DNA of 64,000 nucleotides from Nocardia jejuensis NBRC 103114 (GTDB lineage Bacteria > Actinomycetota > Actinomycetes > Mycobacteriales > Mycobacteriaceae), in the NCBI RefSeq assembly GCF_001613145.1, contig NZ_BDBU01000022.1:1-64000 (forward strand). Direction: 5' to 3'. Shown here piece by piece: positions 1 through 10,099 of the stretch. The notes under the pieces were generated by a model. That model saw nothing but the letters and a program-made list of their open reading frames with translations. It did not search any database and had not been told where the DNA came from. Numbering within the stretch: position 1 is the first letter of the stretch; every line of letters begins with the position of its first letter. Both the position numbers and the translations under genes were made by a program.

Positions 1-2337
1 ACGCCCGGCGGTCCGCCGCCGCGGCGCCCGGGTGAGGGTTCCGGCGGCTCCGGCGGCCGGGGGCGTCCGCCGCAGAAGAAGCGTTCGACGTGGCGGATCG
101 TGCGCCGCATCGCCTATGTGTGCATGGCGCTGGGCCTGATTCTGCCCAGCACCCTGTTCCTGGTCGCCTACTCGACGGTCAACGTGCCGCAGCCGGGTGA
201 GCTCAAGACCAACCAGGTGGCCACCATCTTCATGAACGACGGCACCTCGGTGCTGTCGAAAGTCGTTCCGGCCGAAGGCAACCGGACCGACGTCTCGATC
301 GATCAGATTCCCCCGCACGTGCGCAATGCCGTGATCGCCGCGGAAGACCGTGACTTCTACACCAATCCGGGCTTCTCGATCTCCGGCTTCATCCGCGCCG
401 CCCGCGACAATGTGCTGGGCAAGGCGAGTGCCGGTGGTGGCTCGACGATTACGCAGCAGTACGTGAAGAACGCGATGGTCGGTGACGAACGCTCGCTCAC
501 TCGAAAGATGCGTGAGCTGGTGATCTCGGCCAAGATGGCGCGGCAGTGGAGCAAGGACGACATCCTCACCGCGTACCTGAACACGATCTACTTCGGTCGT
601 GGCGCGTACGGCATCGACGCGGCGTCCAAGGCCTACTTCAACAAGCCGGTCTCGGAGCTGTCCCGCGAAGAGGGCGCGGTGCTGGCCGCCACGATTCAGC
701 AGCCGTCGAATCTGGACCCGGAGAAGAACCCGACCGGCGCCAAGACCCGCTGGGGCTACGTGCTCAACGGCATGGTGGACGGCGGCAACCTGTCCGCGGC
801 CGATCGCGCCAATATGCAGTACCCGGTGGTGATTCCGGCCGCGGAGGCCACGCAGGAGAAGAGTCTGGGCAGCGGCCCCGAGGGCCTGGTCAAGGCGCAG
901 GTGCTCACCGAGCTCGCCGCGGCGGGCATCTCCGAGCACGAGCTGAACACCGAGGGCCTGAACATCACCACGACCATCGATCCGGCGGCGCAGCAGTCCG
1001 CGGTCAGCGCGGTCGAGAACGTGATGGACGGCGAGCCGGAGAATCTGCGCACGGCCGTGGTGTCGGTCGATCCCAAATCCGGTGCGGTGCGCGCCTATTA
1101 CGGCGGCAACAACGGCCTGGGCTACGACTTCGCGAATGCCGGTCTGCCCCCGGGCTCCTCGTTCAAGGTGTTCGGCCTGGCGGAGAACCTGGAGATGGGC
1201 AAGCCGCTCTCCACGCTGTACGACTCCGCGCCGGTCACCGTGAACGGCATCAAGATCACCAACGTCGAGGGCGAGCAGTGCGGTATGTGCACCATCGCCG
1301 AGGCGCTCAAGCGGTCGCTGAACACCAGCTTCTACCGCATGATGCTGGACATGTCAGGCAACGGCCCGCAGAAGATCGCCGATATGGCGCACAAGCTCGG
1401 CATCCCGGAAACCATTCCGGGCGTGGGCAAGACGCTCACCGAACCGGACGGCAACGGCCCCAACAACGGCGTCGTGCTGGGTCAGTACCAGGTGCGCCCG
1501 CTGGACATGGCTTCGGCGTACGCCACCCTGGCCGCCTCGGGCATGTACCGGGCTCCGCACTTCGTGACCAAGGTGACCACCTCCGACGGCACGGTCCTGC
1601 TCGATCGCGGCGAGGTCGCCGGTGAGCAGCGCGTCGCGGCGGCGGTCGCGGACAACGTGACCGACGCGATGAAGCCGATCGCGGCGTGGTCGCGCAACCA
1701 CAATCTGTCCGGCAATCGCGATTCGGCCACCAAGACCGGCACCAACCAGCTCGGCGACACCGGCGAGAACCGGGACGCCTGGATGGTCGGTTACACCCCG
1801 TCGCTGTCCACCGCGGTGTGGGTCGGCACCGAACAGGGCGACAGGCTGCGAAACGCCAGCGGCGGCATGATCTACGGCTCCGGCCTGCCCGCCGACATCT
1901 GGAAGAAGACGATGGACGGCGCGCTGCAGGGCACGCCGGTCGAGAAGTTCCCGAAGCCGGGCACCATCGGCGGTCAGGCGGGCGTGCCGTCGTGGTCGGC
2001 GCCGTACACCGCGCAGTCCACCACCCAGGAGGCCGTGCTGCCGCCGGTCATCACGCAGAGCCAGGTGGAGGTCTTCCCGGGTATCACCATCCCGGTGCCC
2101 GGCCTGGCGCCGAACCCGAATCAGAAGCCGCAGAACCAGAATCAGAGTCAGCAGACTCCGAGTGACGGCCCGGGCCCGCTGCCCGGTCAACCGGTCGCGC
2201 CGTCGGACGGCTCGCCGTTGACGACCACCCCGAGCGCGGGGGGCGGAACCGGCAACGGCGGAGGTGCGGGCAACGGGAACGGGAACGGCGGTAACAGCGG
2301 GCCCGGCGGTGGTGTCGCCCCGACCCGTGGTCGGTAG
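1..2337 (+). CDS. ponA: Class A penicillin-binding protein (PBP1, bifunctional transglycosylase/transpeptidase), 5' partial
   Basis: This enzyme polymerises and cross-links peptidoglycan outside the membrane. The frame is open from base 1, so the gene starts before the window; the first ~33 visible codons are Pro/Gly-rich, then basic, and belong to a cytoplasmic tail. A membrane anchor follows (about bases 115-175). The GT51 glycosyltransferase motifs AAEDRDFY and GGSTITQQYVKN are present. The transpeptidase has the SxxK motif as SSFK (Ser nucleophile), the SxN motif as SLN, and KTG in KTGTNQ. The last ~110 residues are a Pro/Gln/Asn then Gly/Asn-rich extracellular tail, as in mycobacterial PonA proteins. 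The next gene starts 9 bases downstream. The position before a GT87 gene matches the ponA1-Rv0051 order of mycobacteria. The GTG at 100 is not the true start. Confidence 0.95.
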   Translation, partial: TPGGPPPRRPGEGSGGSGGRGRPPQKKRSTWRIVRRIAYVCMALGLILPSTLFLVAYSTVNVPQPGELKTNQVATIFMNDGTSVLSKVVPAEGNRTDVSIDQIPPHVRNAVIAAEDRDFYTNPGFSISGFIRAARDNVLGKASAGGGSTITQQYVKNAMVGDERSLTRKMRELVISAKMARQWSKDDILTAYLNTIYFGRGAYGIDAASKAYFNKPVSELSREEGAVLAATIQQPSNLDPEKNPTGAKTRWGYVLNGMVDGGNLSAADRANMQYPVVIPAAEATQEKSLGSGPEGLVKAQVLTELAAAGISEHELNTEGLNITTTIDPAAQQSAVSAVENVMDGEPENLRTAVVSVDPKSGAVRAYYGGNNGLGYDFANAGLPPGSSFKVFGLAENLEMGKPLSTLYDSAPVTVNGIKITNVEGEQCGMCTIAEALKRSLNTSFYRMMLDMSGNGPQKIADMAHKLGIPETIPGVGKTLTEPDGNGPNNGVVLGQYQVRPLDMASAYATLAASGMYRAPHFVTKVTTSDGTVLLDRGEVAGEQRVAAAVADNVTDAMKPIAAWSRNHNLSGNRDSATKTGTNQLGDTGENRDAWMVGYTPSLSTAVWVGTEQGDRLRNASGGMIYGSGLPADIWKKTMDGALQGTPVEKFPKPGTIGGQAGVPSWSAPYTAQSTTQEAVLPPVITQSQVEVFPGITIPVPGLAPNPNQKPQNQNQSQQTPSDGPGPLPGQPVAPSDGSPLTTTPSAGGGTGNGGGAGNGNGNGGNSGPGGGVAPTRGR

Positions 2338-2346
2338 CCTCTTGTC

Positions 2347-4020
2347 GTGATCGAGCAGGAACTGGCGCGCGGGGAGGCGGTGGCGGTGCCCGGTGCGGCG
2401 ACTGTGCCCGAACAACCACCGGCACAGCGCCTTGCACCCGAACGCCTCGCACCCGTGCGATACACCTCGCCCGAACCGCTGGCCGCGGATCTGCGCTCGG
2501 TGGACGACCGGGACAAACCGAGCCGCACCGACACCCTGACCGCCCAGCTGTGCGATCTGATCGGCGGGCCGGTCGGGGATCACGCGGTCATCGGCCGGGT
2601 CCGGTTCTGGACGCCGATGCGGGTCCTGATGGCCTTCGCGGTCCTGTTCCTGGCCCTGAGCTGGTTCGGCAAGGCGGGCTGCATCCAGCAGCGGCCCGAA
2701 GCCGGTGGCATGGGCCTGGATTGGGACAACGGCCGCCAGTACATCGCCATGTGCTATTCGGACACGGTGCCGCTGTACGGCGCGGAACATCTGGACGAGG
2801 GCGCGTTCCCGTACAAGAAGCAGTGGACCGATTTCGGCGGGGACGGCGTACCGCAGACCCGGTACATGGAGTACCCGGTGCTCTCGGGGCTGTTCCAGTA
2901 CGGCGCCATGGGAATCGCCAAGGCGTGGAAGCAGTCTCCGCTGCCCGGCGGGCTCGAGGTGGTCATCTACTTCAACGTGGTCGCGATCTTCCTGGCGATG
3001 GCGTGGCTGGTGACCATCTGGGCGTCGGCGCAATTGGCGAGCCGCCGGGTGTGGGATGTCGCGCTGGTCGCCATGTCACCGCTGGTGCTGGTGCACGCGT
3101 TCACCAATTTCGACGCTATCGCAACGGCTTTCGCGGCAGGCGGACTGCTGGCATGGGCCCGGCGCAGGCCGATGGTGGCCGGAATCCTGCTGGGACTCGG
3201 TGGCGCGGCGAAGCTGTATCCGCTGCTGCTGCTGGGCCCGATCCTGATCCTGTGCCTGCGCGCCGAACGCCTCGACGAGGACGATTCCGCCTGGGGCGGA
3301 CTGCGTCCGCTGCGCGCGGCGGGGGCGGCGATCGGCGGCGCGGTGGTCACCTGGCTGGCCGTGAACGCGCCCATCGCGCTGCTCTATCACCAGGGCTGGT
3401 GGGAGTTCTTCCGGCTCAACACCGACCGGCACGCGGATCCCGATTCGATCTACAACGTGATCACCTCGTTCACCGGCTGGTCCGGTTTCGACGGCGCCCA
3501 GGGTTCCCCGACCATCTTGAACCTGGTGTCACTGGGGCTGTTCCTGCTCGCGTGCGCGGGCATCGCCTGGATCGGCCTGCGGGCCGCGCGCCGCCCCCGG
3601 CTCGCGCAGCTGGCCTTCCTGGTGGTGGCGGCGTTCCTGCTCACCAACAAGGTGTGGAGTCCGCAGTACTCGCTGTGGCTGGTGCCGCTGGCGGTGCTGG
3701 CACTGCCGCAACGCCGAATTCTGTTGGCGTGGATGACGATCGACGCCCTGGTGTGGGTGCCGCGCATGTACTACTACCTCGGCACCGACCGCAAGGGCAT
3801 CCCGGAGCAGTGGTTCACCGGCACCGTGATCCTGCGCGATCTCGCGGTGGTGGCGTTGTGCGCCTTGATAATCCGTCAGATCTACCGGCCCGAGGAGGAT
3901 CCGGTCCGCCGCGACGGGGCCGACGACCCGGTCGGAGGCGTCCTGGATCGCGCCCCCGACCCCCGATTCGCCTGGCTCCCACCGCTTCTGCGGCCCCGGA
4001 CGCCGGCGCCGGTCAGTTGA
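2347..4020 (+). CDS. GT87 (DUF2029)-family polyprenyl-phosphate-mannose-dependent mannosyltransferase-like membrane protein
   Basis: The protein has 557 residues: a ~90-residue cytoplasmic N-terminus and then about ten hydrophobic segments, the architecture of GT-C enzymes that move mannose from polyprenyl-phosphate donors to (lipo)glycans outside the membrane. Family-like pieces are EYPVLSGLF near residue 178, KLYPLLLLGP near 286, and SPQYSLWLVPL near 438. It is the positional counterpart of mycobacterial Rv0051, next to ponA. The GTG start lies 6 bases after TAGCCT (overlapping the ponA stop), which could be a -10 box for a leaderless transcript. Its 3' end overlaps the convergent terD-like gene by 8 bases. 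A paralogue lies at 22,717-24,141. Acceptor and donor are not deducible from the sequence. Confidence 0.85.
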   Translation: MIEQELARGEAVAVPGAATVPEQPPAQRLAPERLAPVRYTSPEPLAADLRSVDDRDKPSRTDTLTAQLCDLIGGPVGDHAVIGRVRFWTPMRVLMAFAVLFLALSWFGKAGCIQQRPEAGGMGLDWDNGRQYIAMCYSDTVPLYGAEHLDEGAFPYKKQWTDFGGDGVPQTRYMEYPVLSGLFQYGAMGIAKAWKQSPLPGGLEVVIYFNVVAIFLAMAWLVTIWASAQLASRRVWDVALVAMSPLVLVHAFTNFDAIATAFAAGGLLAWARRRPMVAGILLGLGGAAKLYPLLLLGPILILCLRAERLDEDDSAWGGLRPLRAAGAAIGGAVVTWLAVNAPIALLYHQGWWEFFRLNTDRHADPDSIYNVITSFTGWSGFDGAQGSPTILNLVSLGLFLLACAGIAWIGLRAARRPRLAQLAFLVVAAFLLTNKVWSPQYSLWLVPLAVLALPQRRILLAWMTIDALVWVPRMYYYLGTDRKGIPEQWFTGTVILRDLAVVALCALIIRQIYRPEEDPVRRDGADDPVGGVLDRAPDPRFAWLPPLLRPRTPAPVS

Positions 4021-5287
4021 GGAAGCGCCCGGCCTGGGGCACCGCCTCACCCGGGTGCTTGGCCTGCAGGCCCTCACCGATCGCTTCCATCTTCCAGTCG
4101 CCGCCGGCTCCGGCGCGGTACACCTTCGCCATGGCCATACCGGTGAACGGCATGCCGCCGGCGAGGGTGAAGCGCGCGAGTTCGTTGTTGGACTGGCCGT
4201 CCACCAGGCGGCAGAAGGCATTGGTGACCTGTTCGAAGGTGTGCCCCTTGTAGGAGGTCACCATGAACAGCAGCGTGGTCACGTGCGCGGGGATGCGGGT
4301 CAGGTCGACCACGATCACCTCGTCGTCGCCCTCGCCCTCGCCGGTGAGGTTGTCGCCCTGGTGCCGGATCGCGCCGTCCTTGGAGGCGAGGCTGCCGTAG
4401 TAGACGACATCGACCGGGCTGGCGTCGGCGAAAAGCACCACCGACGCGTCGAGATCGATGTCCACGGCCTTGTTTCCGAACATGCCGCCGCGCTTCACCG
4501 GATCCCAGCCCAGGCCCATCTTCACGTAGGTCAGGGCCGGCCCGCCCTCCTTGCGGAGGTTGATGCGCTGACCCTTCACCAGACTCACCGCGTGATTCTT
4601 GGGCAGATCCTGATCCGTGGACGCGAGAGCCGGTGCGGGCGCGGGATATCCGGGCGCGCCCTGCGGGCCGCCCATCGGCGGATACTGCTCGGCCGGCGGA
4701 TAGCTTTGTGCCGGAGGCGGATACGCGCCCGCGGGTTGCGGGTACTCACCGTACGGGGCCTGCGGCGCGGAGGCCGGCTGCGGTTCGTTCACCGTCACAC
4801 CGTGATCGGTGACCAGTGCGGCGAATCCGCCCGCGTAGCCCTGCCCCACGGCGCGCACCTTCCAACCACCCTGCCGCCGATACAGTTCCAGCGCGATGAC
4901 GATGGATTCGGTGTTGAGCCCCTCGATCGGGTACTCGATCATCGGGTTCCCGGACAGGTCCGAGACGTAGGCGACCGGCGGTGCGATGCGGCCGAAATTG
5001 GTGCCCGGATCATCGAGGGTGATCACCGCGCGGATCTGCTCGATATCCGGGGGGACCGCGCCCAGCGACACCGTCAGCGTGGGCGACTGCCCCGCCGAGC
5101 CCGGCTGCAGATCCACCCCCGGGCCGCTGGGCTGATTGAAGAACACGAAATCGGCGTCGGATCGGACCCTGCCGTGATCGGTGACCAGCAGCGCGGATAG
5201 ATCCGCGGGTGCGGCCACCTGCATGCTGATCACGACATCGTTGACGTTCAAAGGGCCGTTCTGGCCCTTCACCAGTACTGCGGACAA
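4013..5287 (-). CDS. TerD-family protein with two TerD domains (tellurium/stress resistance)
   Basis: The 424-residue protein has an N-terminal TerD-like domain (about 1-170), a Pro/Tyr/Gln-rich linker (about 175-232), and a second TerD domain (about 233-424). TerD domains are Ca2+-binding beta-sandwiches in Ter stress systems. Only the C-terminal copy keeps the acidic metal-binding stretch GEGEGDDEV; the N-terminal copy lacks it and is probably structural. Both end with the family-typical RAVGQGYAGG/EAIGEGL turn. The start is TTG at 5287, chosen for GAGGGG about 7 bases upstream. It is divergent from the AIM24 genes at 5435 and shares an intergenic region with them, and it belongs functionally with the Ter genes at 11,917-20,040. 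Confidence 0.9.
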   Translation of the reverse strand: MSAVLVKGQNGPLNVNDVVISMQVAAPADLSALLVTDHGRVRSDADFVFFNQPSGPGVDLQPGSAGQSPTLTVSLGAVPPDIEQIRAVITLDDPGTNFGRIAPPVAYVSDLSGNPMIEYPIEGLNTESIVIALELYRRQGGWKVRAVGQGYAGGFAALVTDHGVTVNEPQPASAPQAPYGEYPQPAGAYPPPAQSYPPAEQYPPMGGPQGAPGYPAPAPALASTDQDLPKNHAVSLVKGQRINLRKEGGPALTYVKMGLGWDPVKRGGMFGNKAVDIDLDASVVLFADASPVDVVYYGSLASKDGAIRHQGDNLTGEGEGDDEVIVVDLTRIPAHVTTLLFMVTSYKGHTFEQVTNAFCRLVDGQSNNELARFTLAGGMPFTGMAMAKVYRAGAGGDWKMEAIGEGLQAKHPGEAVPQAGRFLN

Positions 5288-5403
5288 GGTGTGACCCCTC
5301 GGATGCTCCCTGAAAAACCGCCGGGGTCCTGCGCTCTACCGCGACGATTCTGACGTTGCCACTCTACGAGAAACATGACCACGCGGGCGCTGACCTGATC
5401 GGT

Positions 5404-5409
5404 TAGGGT
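5404..5409 (+). promoter_or_regulatory. -10-like box TAGGGT upstream of the AIM24 operon
   Basis: TAGGGT fits the actinobacterial TAnnnT -10 consensus and lies 25 bases before the first AIM24 start, in the region between it and the divergent double-TerD gene. No clear -35 was found. Confidence 0.4.
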
Positions 5410-5434
5410 TGCGGCACTGTTCGACGACGAGGCG

Positions 5435-6061
5435 ATGATGGCGCAGCTGTTCGAAAAATCGAAAAAGGTGATCGAGGCTCAACTCGCCGGGACAAGTCTC
5501 CGCGCGATTTCCGGGTCGATGATCGCCTACGAAGGCACGGTCCAGTTCAAGAGCGCCGGATTCGGCGGGGGCGACGGACTTGTCGCGGGGCTCAAGCGCC
5601 GCGCCACGGGGGAATCTCTCGCACTCATGGAGTGCTCCGGCAACGGCCGGGTGTTCTTCGCGGTGAGCGGTCAGAACGTCACCGTGGTGAACCTGAACAA
5701 CGAGACCCTGCAGGTGGAGTCGCAGCAGTTGCTCGCGTTCGCCGGAAACCTGCGCACCAACGTGAGTTTCGCGGGTCTGCGCGGCGCGGCGACCGGCGCG
5801 GGGCTGTTCACCACCACGGTGACCGGTGTCGGCCAGGTGGCGTTGCTGTCCGCGGGCGGGCCGCTGATTCATCTGGAGGTGTCCCCGCAGTATCCGCTGG
5901 TGGTGGACCCGGATGCGTTCGTAGCCGCGCGCGGAAATCTGAATCAGTCGTTCGTCACGGATGTTTCGTGGCGCACGGCGGTGGGACAGGGCAGCGGCGA
6001 GACGTTCTCGCTGCGTTGGGACGGGCAGGGCGTCGTGCTCATTCAGCCCGCCGAGCGGTAG
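5435..6061 (+). CDS. AIM24 family protein (first of three)
   Basis: The protein has 208 residues and no membrane segment. It is a single AIM24 (DUF124/TIGR00266-like) beta-domain, rich in short hydrophobic strands with the repeated pattern LLAFAG, GLFTTTVTG and YPLVVDPDAFVAA that recurs in both downstream paralogues. The molecular function of bacterial AIM24 is unknown; the mitochondrial namesake affects cristae and respiratory complexes. In actinobacteria these genes often sit beside TerD genes, as here. ATG at 5435 and ATG at 5438 are both possible starts, with GACGAGG just upstream. It is the first gene of a three-gene operon, 7 bases from the next start. Confidence 0.85.
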   Translation: MMAQLFEKSKKVIEAQLAGTSLRAISGSMIAYEGTVQFKSAGFGGGDGLVAGLKRRATGESLALMECSGNGRVFFAVSGQNVTVVNLNNETLQVESQQLLAFAGNLRTNVSFAGLRGAATGAGLFTTTVTGVGQVALLSAGGPLIHLEVSPQYPLVVDPDAFVAARGNLNQSFVTDVSWRTAVGQGSGETFSLRWDGQGVVLIQPAER

Positions 6062-6068
6062 GGGCGGC

Positions 6069-6776
6069 ATGTTCGAGCAGGTGAACGGGAAAGTCGTCAA
6101 GGTGCACGCGGGTCGCGCCGGTGGCGTGGTGGCGCGCACCGGGGCGATGCTGTTCTACACCGGGGACGTGTCGTTCTCACCGCATCAGGTGCCGGGCGCG
6201 GGCCAGATGGGCGGCCTCGGCGGCATGATGGGCATGGCCGGTCGCATGATGGCCGGTGAACACGAGCGCACCATGCTGGCCCAGGGCGACGGCGAAGTGC
6301 ATTACGGCTTCGCGGGTCTGGAGACGCACATCGTGACCATGCAGCCGGGTGCGGTGCTGCGGGTGGAGGCGTCGCGCCTGCTCGCCAACACCGCCGGTCT
6401 GCAGAGTTCCGTTGTCTCGGTGACGAGTTCGGGCGGCGGCGGTCAGGGTGGACGCGGCGGCGGCCTGATGGGCGCGCTGCGCGGGGCCGCGACCGGCGTG
6501 CTCACCGGTGCGGGCATGTTCACCACCCAGATCTCCGGGCAGGGCGCGGTGGTGCTGCTGGCGCACGGTGGATTCCTGGAACTTCCCGTGGGCGGCCAAT
6601 ATCCGGTCGTGGTGGACCCGCAGGCGTTCATCGCCGCGTACGGCAACGTGCAGACGGAATTGAAGTCGGCGCTGAGCTGGCGGGACGCGGTCGGCAAGGG
6701 CTCGGGTGAAGCGATGCAGTTGCACTGTGTCGGCCAGGGTGTGGTGTACGTGCAGGCCAGTGAGGAGAAGCTGTGA
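6069..6776 (+). CDS. AIM24 family protein (second of three)
   Basis: The protein has 235 residues from ATG 6069, which is preceded by TAGGGGCGG; the longer open frame to 5961 would overlap the upstream gene by 100 bases and is not believed. It shows the AIM24 fold signatures ANTAGLQSSV, GAGMFTTQISG and QYPVVVDPQAFIAAYG. Compared with its neighbours it carries Gly/Met-rich inserts (about residues 43-60 and 124-137), probably flexible loops. The SALSWRDAVGKGSGE tail matches the VSWRTAVGQGSGE tail of the first copy, so the two are tandem duplicates. It overlaps the third gene by 4 bases (GTGA), indicating translational coupling. Confidence 0.85.
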   Translation: MFEQVNGKVVKVHAGRAGGVVARTGAMLFYTGDVSFSPHQVPGAGQMGGLGGMMGMAGRMMAGEHERTMLAQGDGEVHYGFAGLETHIVTMQPGAVLRVEASRLLANTAGLQSSVVSVTSSGGGGQGGRGGGLMGALRGAATGVLTGAGMFTTQISGQGAVVLLAHGGFLELPVGGQYPVVVDPQAFIAAYGNVQTELKSALSWRDAVGKGSGEAMQLHCVGQGVVYVQASEEKL

Positions 6777-7534
6777 GCGAGATTCTGAATCCGATGAATC
6801 TCGGTGACAGCGACAATATTCCGGGCAACGACTACGCCTTCTGCATCGACCTGAACAAGCCGTGGTTCATGCGCAAGGGCGCGATGATCGCCTACTACGG
6901 GCAGATGCAGTTCCAACCGCTCTCGCACGGTCTGCAGGGCGGGCTGATGCACATGGTGTCGCAACAGTTCTCGGCTCCGCTGTTCACCGGTGACTACGTG
7001 GTCGCCGAGGGGCACGGGAAACTGATCATCGGCGACCGTGGCTACAACATCAATTCGTTCGATCTGGACGACGGCAATCTGACCATCCGTGCGGCGAACC
7101 TGCTGGCCTTCGAGCCGGGTCTGTCGCTGAACCAGTCCATCGTGCCCGGATTCCTGACGCTGATCGGCACCGGCAAGTTCCTGGCCTCCTCCAACGGCCC
7201 GGTCATCTTCGCCGAGCCGCCGATGCGGGTGGATCCGGAGTCACTGGTGGGCTGGGCGGACTGCCCGTCCCCGAGTCACCACTACGACCAGCGCTGGGTG
7301 TCGAGCTTCCTGGCGGCGGGCGCGGCGCGATTCGGGGTGAGCTCGGGTGAGGAACGGCAGTTCGACTTCACCGGCGCGGGCACGGTATTGGTCCAGTCCA
7401 GTGAGAAGGTGATGGACGATTCTCACCTGATCCGCAGCATCGAGGGCCAGTTGCAGACCGGTGTCACCCCGACCGGCCTGCAGCGATTGCAGGGCGTGAT
7501 CGCCCAGCAATTGGGTACTCAGCAGAACTACTGA
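6773..7534 (+). CDS. AIM24 family protein (third of three)
   Basis: The protein has 253 residues from GTG 6773, overlapping the previous stop. It is more diverged than the first two but keeps ANLLAFEPG, GSVPG-type turns and the VLVQSSEK end that parallels VLIQPAE and VYVQASEEK in its siblings. An extra ~35-residue C-terminal extension may be helical. There is no signal peptide. The three paralogues probably form a hetero-oligomer, inferred only from coupling and shared fold. Function is unknown; location beside a TerD gene suggests a role in membrane or metal stress. Confidence 0.8.
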   Translation: MSEILNPMNLGDSDNIPGNDYAFCIDLNKPWFMRKGAMIAYYGQMQFQPLSHGLQGGLMHMVSQQFSAPLFTGDYVVAEGHGKLIIGDRGYNINSFDLDDGNLTIRAANLLAFEPGLSLNQSIVPGFLTLIGTGKFLASSNGPVIFAEPPMRVDPESLVGWADCPSPSHHYDQRWVSSFLAAGAARFGVSSGEERQFDFTGAGTVLVQSSEKVMDDSHLIRSIEGQLQTGVTPTGLQRLQGVIAQQLGTQQNY

Positions 7535-7581
7535 TTCGTCGTTACCCGGCTCTGCCGTCCGCGCGTGGCAGGATCGGCGGA

Positions 7582-8316
7582 GTGAGCGACGGTGAGGCCG
7601 AACCCGCGGAAGCGCACGAAGAGTATCTCGAGGCCTTCCGTCAGCCGGGCGTGTCCCATGATCAACTCCGGGACCTGCTCGACGCGGTGAACGGGTTCCT
7701 CGACACCATCACCCCGAAAGAGGGCGAGTACGTGCCCACCGGTGGCTGGGCTCCGGAGTCGACGGCCATGGCCTTCCAGATCGGCCGGGCGGTGGAACAG
7801 GTGCTGAGCGAGCGCGAGGACGCCGAGCAGGAGTTGCTGCGCCGCCGCGAGATTCGCGATCGGCTGGTGGCGGCGCTGGACGCGGTGCTCGACTGTCTGC
7901 GCACGCTGCCGGAGCTGGCCGAGGCGGAGGTCTCGCTCGGCACGACCACGGTCAACGAGGGCTTCCAGGTATACGAGGACGGGTCCGTGCGCACCACGCC
8001 CGACCAGGAGATCGACGCGGATCTGGGTGCGCTCGAGGCCCGCCGGGCCGATCTGGAGGAGCAGATGACCGCCGCGGTGGCCCATCGCAACGCGCTCGTC
8101 GACGACACCACCGATCTGGTGCGAGAGCGCCTCGGGGTGGCGGACGTCGGGATTCCGTGGGTGATCCTGGCGGCCACCCAGGGCGGGCTCGACGTCTCCG
8201 AGCCGTTCGAATTCGCCGCGCACCACCTGCCCGACGGCGAGCTGCGCGATCTGATGGTGCAGCTGGTCACCGATATCGAATTGGCGCGCTCCCTGGAGGA
8301 GGGCGGACCCGAATAG
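7582..8316 (+). CDS. Hypothetical acidic helical protein
   Basis: I do not recognise a family. The 244-residue protein starts at GTG 7582, 47 bases after the AIM24 operon on the same strand, and could be co-transcribed. It is strongly acidic and mostly helical, with a predicted coiled coil at about residues 70-100 (many E, R and L) and another at 150-180. There are no Cys pairs, signal peptide or membrane segments. Codon use matches its neighbours, so it looks like a real gene. Its place between AIM24 genes and dhaK gives no firm hint of function. Confidence 0.7.
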   Translation: MSDGEAEPAEAHEEYLEAFRQPGVSHDQLRDLLDAVNGFLDTITPKEGEYVPTGGWAPESTAMAFQIGRAVEQVLSEREDAEQELLRRREIRDRLVAALDAVLDCLRTLPELAEAEVSLGTTTVNEGFQVYEDGSVRTTPDQEIDADLGALEARRADLEEQMTAAVAHRNALVDDTTDLVRERLGVADVGIPWVILAATQGGLDVSEPFEFAAHHLPDGELRDLMVQLVTDIELARSLEEGGPE

Positions 8317-8395
8317 TCCGAATCCCTCGACACGGCCGCGCCGAGAGTGCGAGTCTGGCTCGAGTCGATACCCGGCCCTGTGAGGGGAGTACGCG

Positions 8396-9396
<1,001 letters not shown>

Positions 9397-9397
<1 letters not shown>

Positions 9398-10014
9398 TGC
9401 CGGGGCTGGACGCGGCCGCCTGGGTTCGCACGTTCGCGACGCTGATCGACGAGCACGCCGAGGAACTGACCGCGCTCGACGCGGCCGTCGGCGATGCCGA
9501 CCACGGCACGAACATGCGGCGCGGAATGGCGGCGGCTGTTGCGGCACTGGATGATTGCGCCGCCGACTCCCCCGCCGACATCTGCAAGCAGACCGCGATG
9601 GTGCTGATCCGCACCATCGGCGGGGCGAGCGGCCCGCTGTACGGGACGTTCTTCCTGCGCTTCGCCGGAGTCATCGAAAAGGGTTCCGATACCGCCGATT
9701 TCGCGCGCGCCTTCCGCGCCGGGCTCGACGGGGTGATCGCGCGCGGTAAAGCGGAACTCGGGGACAAGACCATGGTGGATGCCCTCGCGCCCGCCGCGGA
9801 TGCCCTGGATCGATCCGTCACTGCCGCCGCGTCCGGCGCGCAAGCCCTGGATGCCGCCGTGGTCGCCGCCGAATCCGGCCGGGACGCGACGACCCCGCTG
9901 GTCGCTCGCAAGGGTCGCGCCTCCTACCTCGGGGAACGCAGTGCGGGACACCAGGATCCAGGCGCGACCAGCGCCGCGCTGCTCGTACGCGCGGCACGTG
10001 AGTCGTGGCGATGA
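9397..10014 (+). CDS. dhaL: Dihydroxyacetone kinase subunit DhaL (ADP-binding)
   Basis: DhaL holds a permanently bound nucleotide that is rephosphorylated by DhaM and passes phosphate to Dha on DhaK. The 205-residue protein starts at ATG 9397 inside the dhaK stop. The Mg2+/nucleotide motif GDADHGTN (about residues 32-39) and the GGASGPLYGT loop are intact, as is the DKTMVDAL segment and the C-terminal GERSAGHQDPGA loop. The longer open frame back to 9163 lies inside dhaK and is rejected. Confidence 0.94.
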
Positions 10015-10099
10015 GGGCGGCGCCGGTAGCGGATGCCGGACGAGAGTGCTTCCGCCCGGCACGCGGGCTGGAACACGGGAGCAGGGAGAAGGTGCGCCG

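Noticed and set aside
1354..3033. 559-residue open frame on the minus strand
   Set aside because: It is the antisense shadow of ponA and the GT87 gene; composition is Arg/His-rich with no domain.
2550..4253. 567-residue plus-strand open frame
   Set aside because: Out-of-frame shadow of the GT87 gene, running into the convergent TerD gene; Arg/Gly-rich nonsense.
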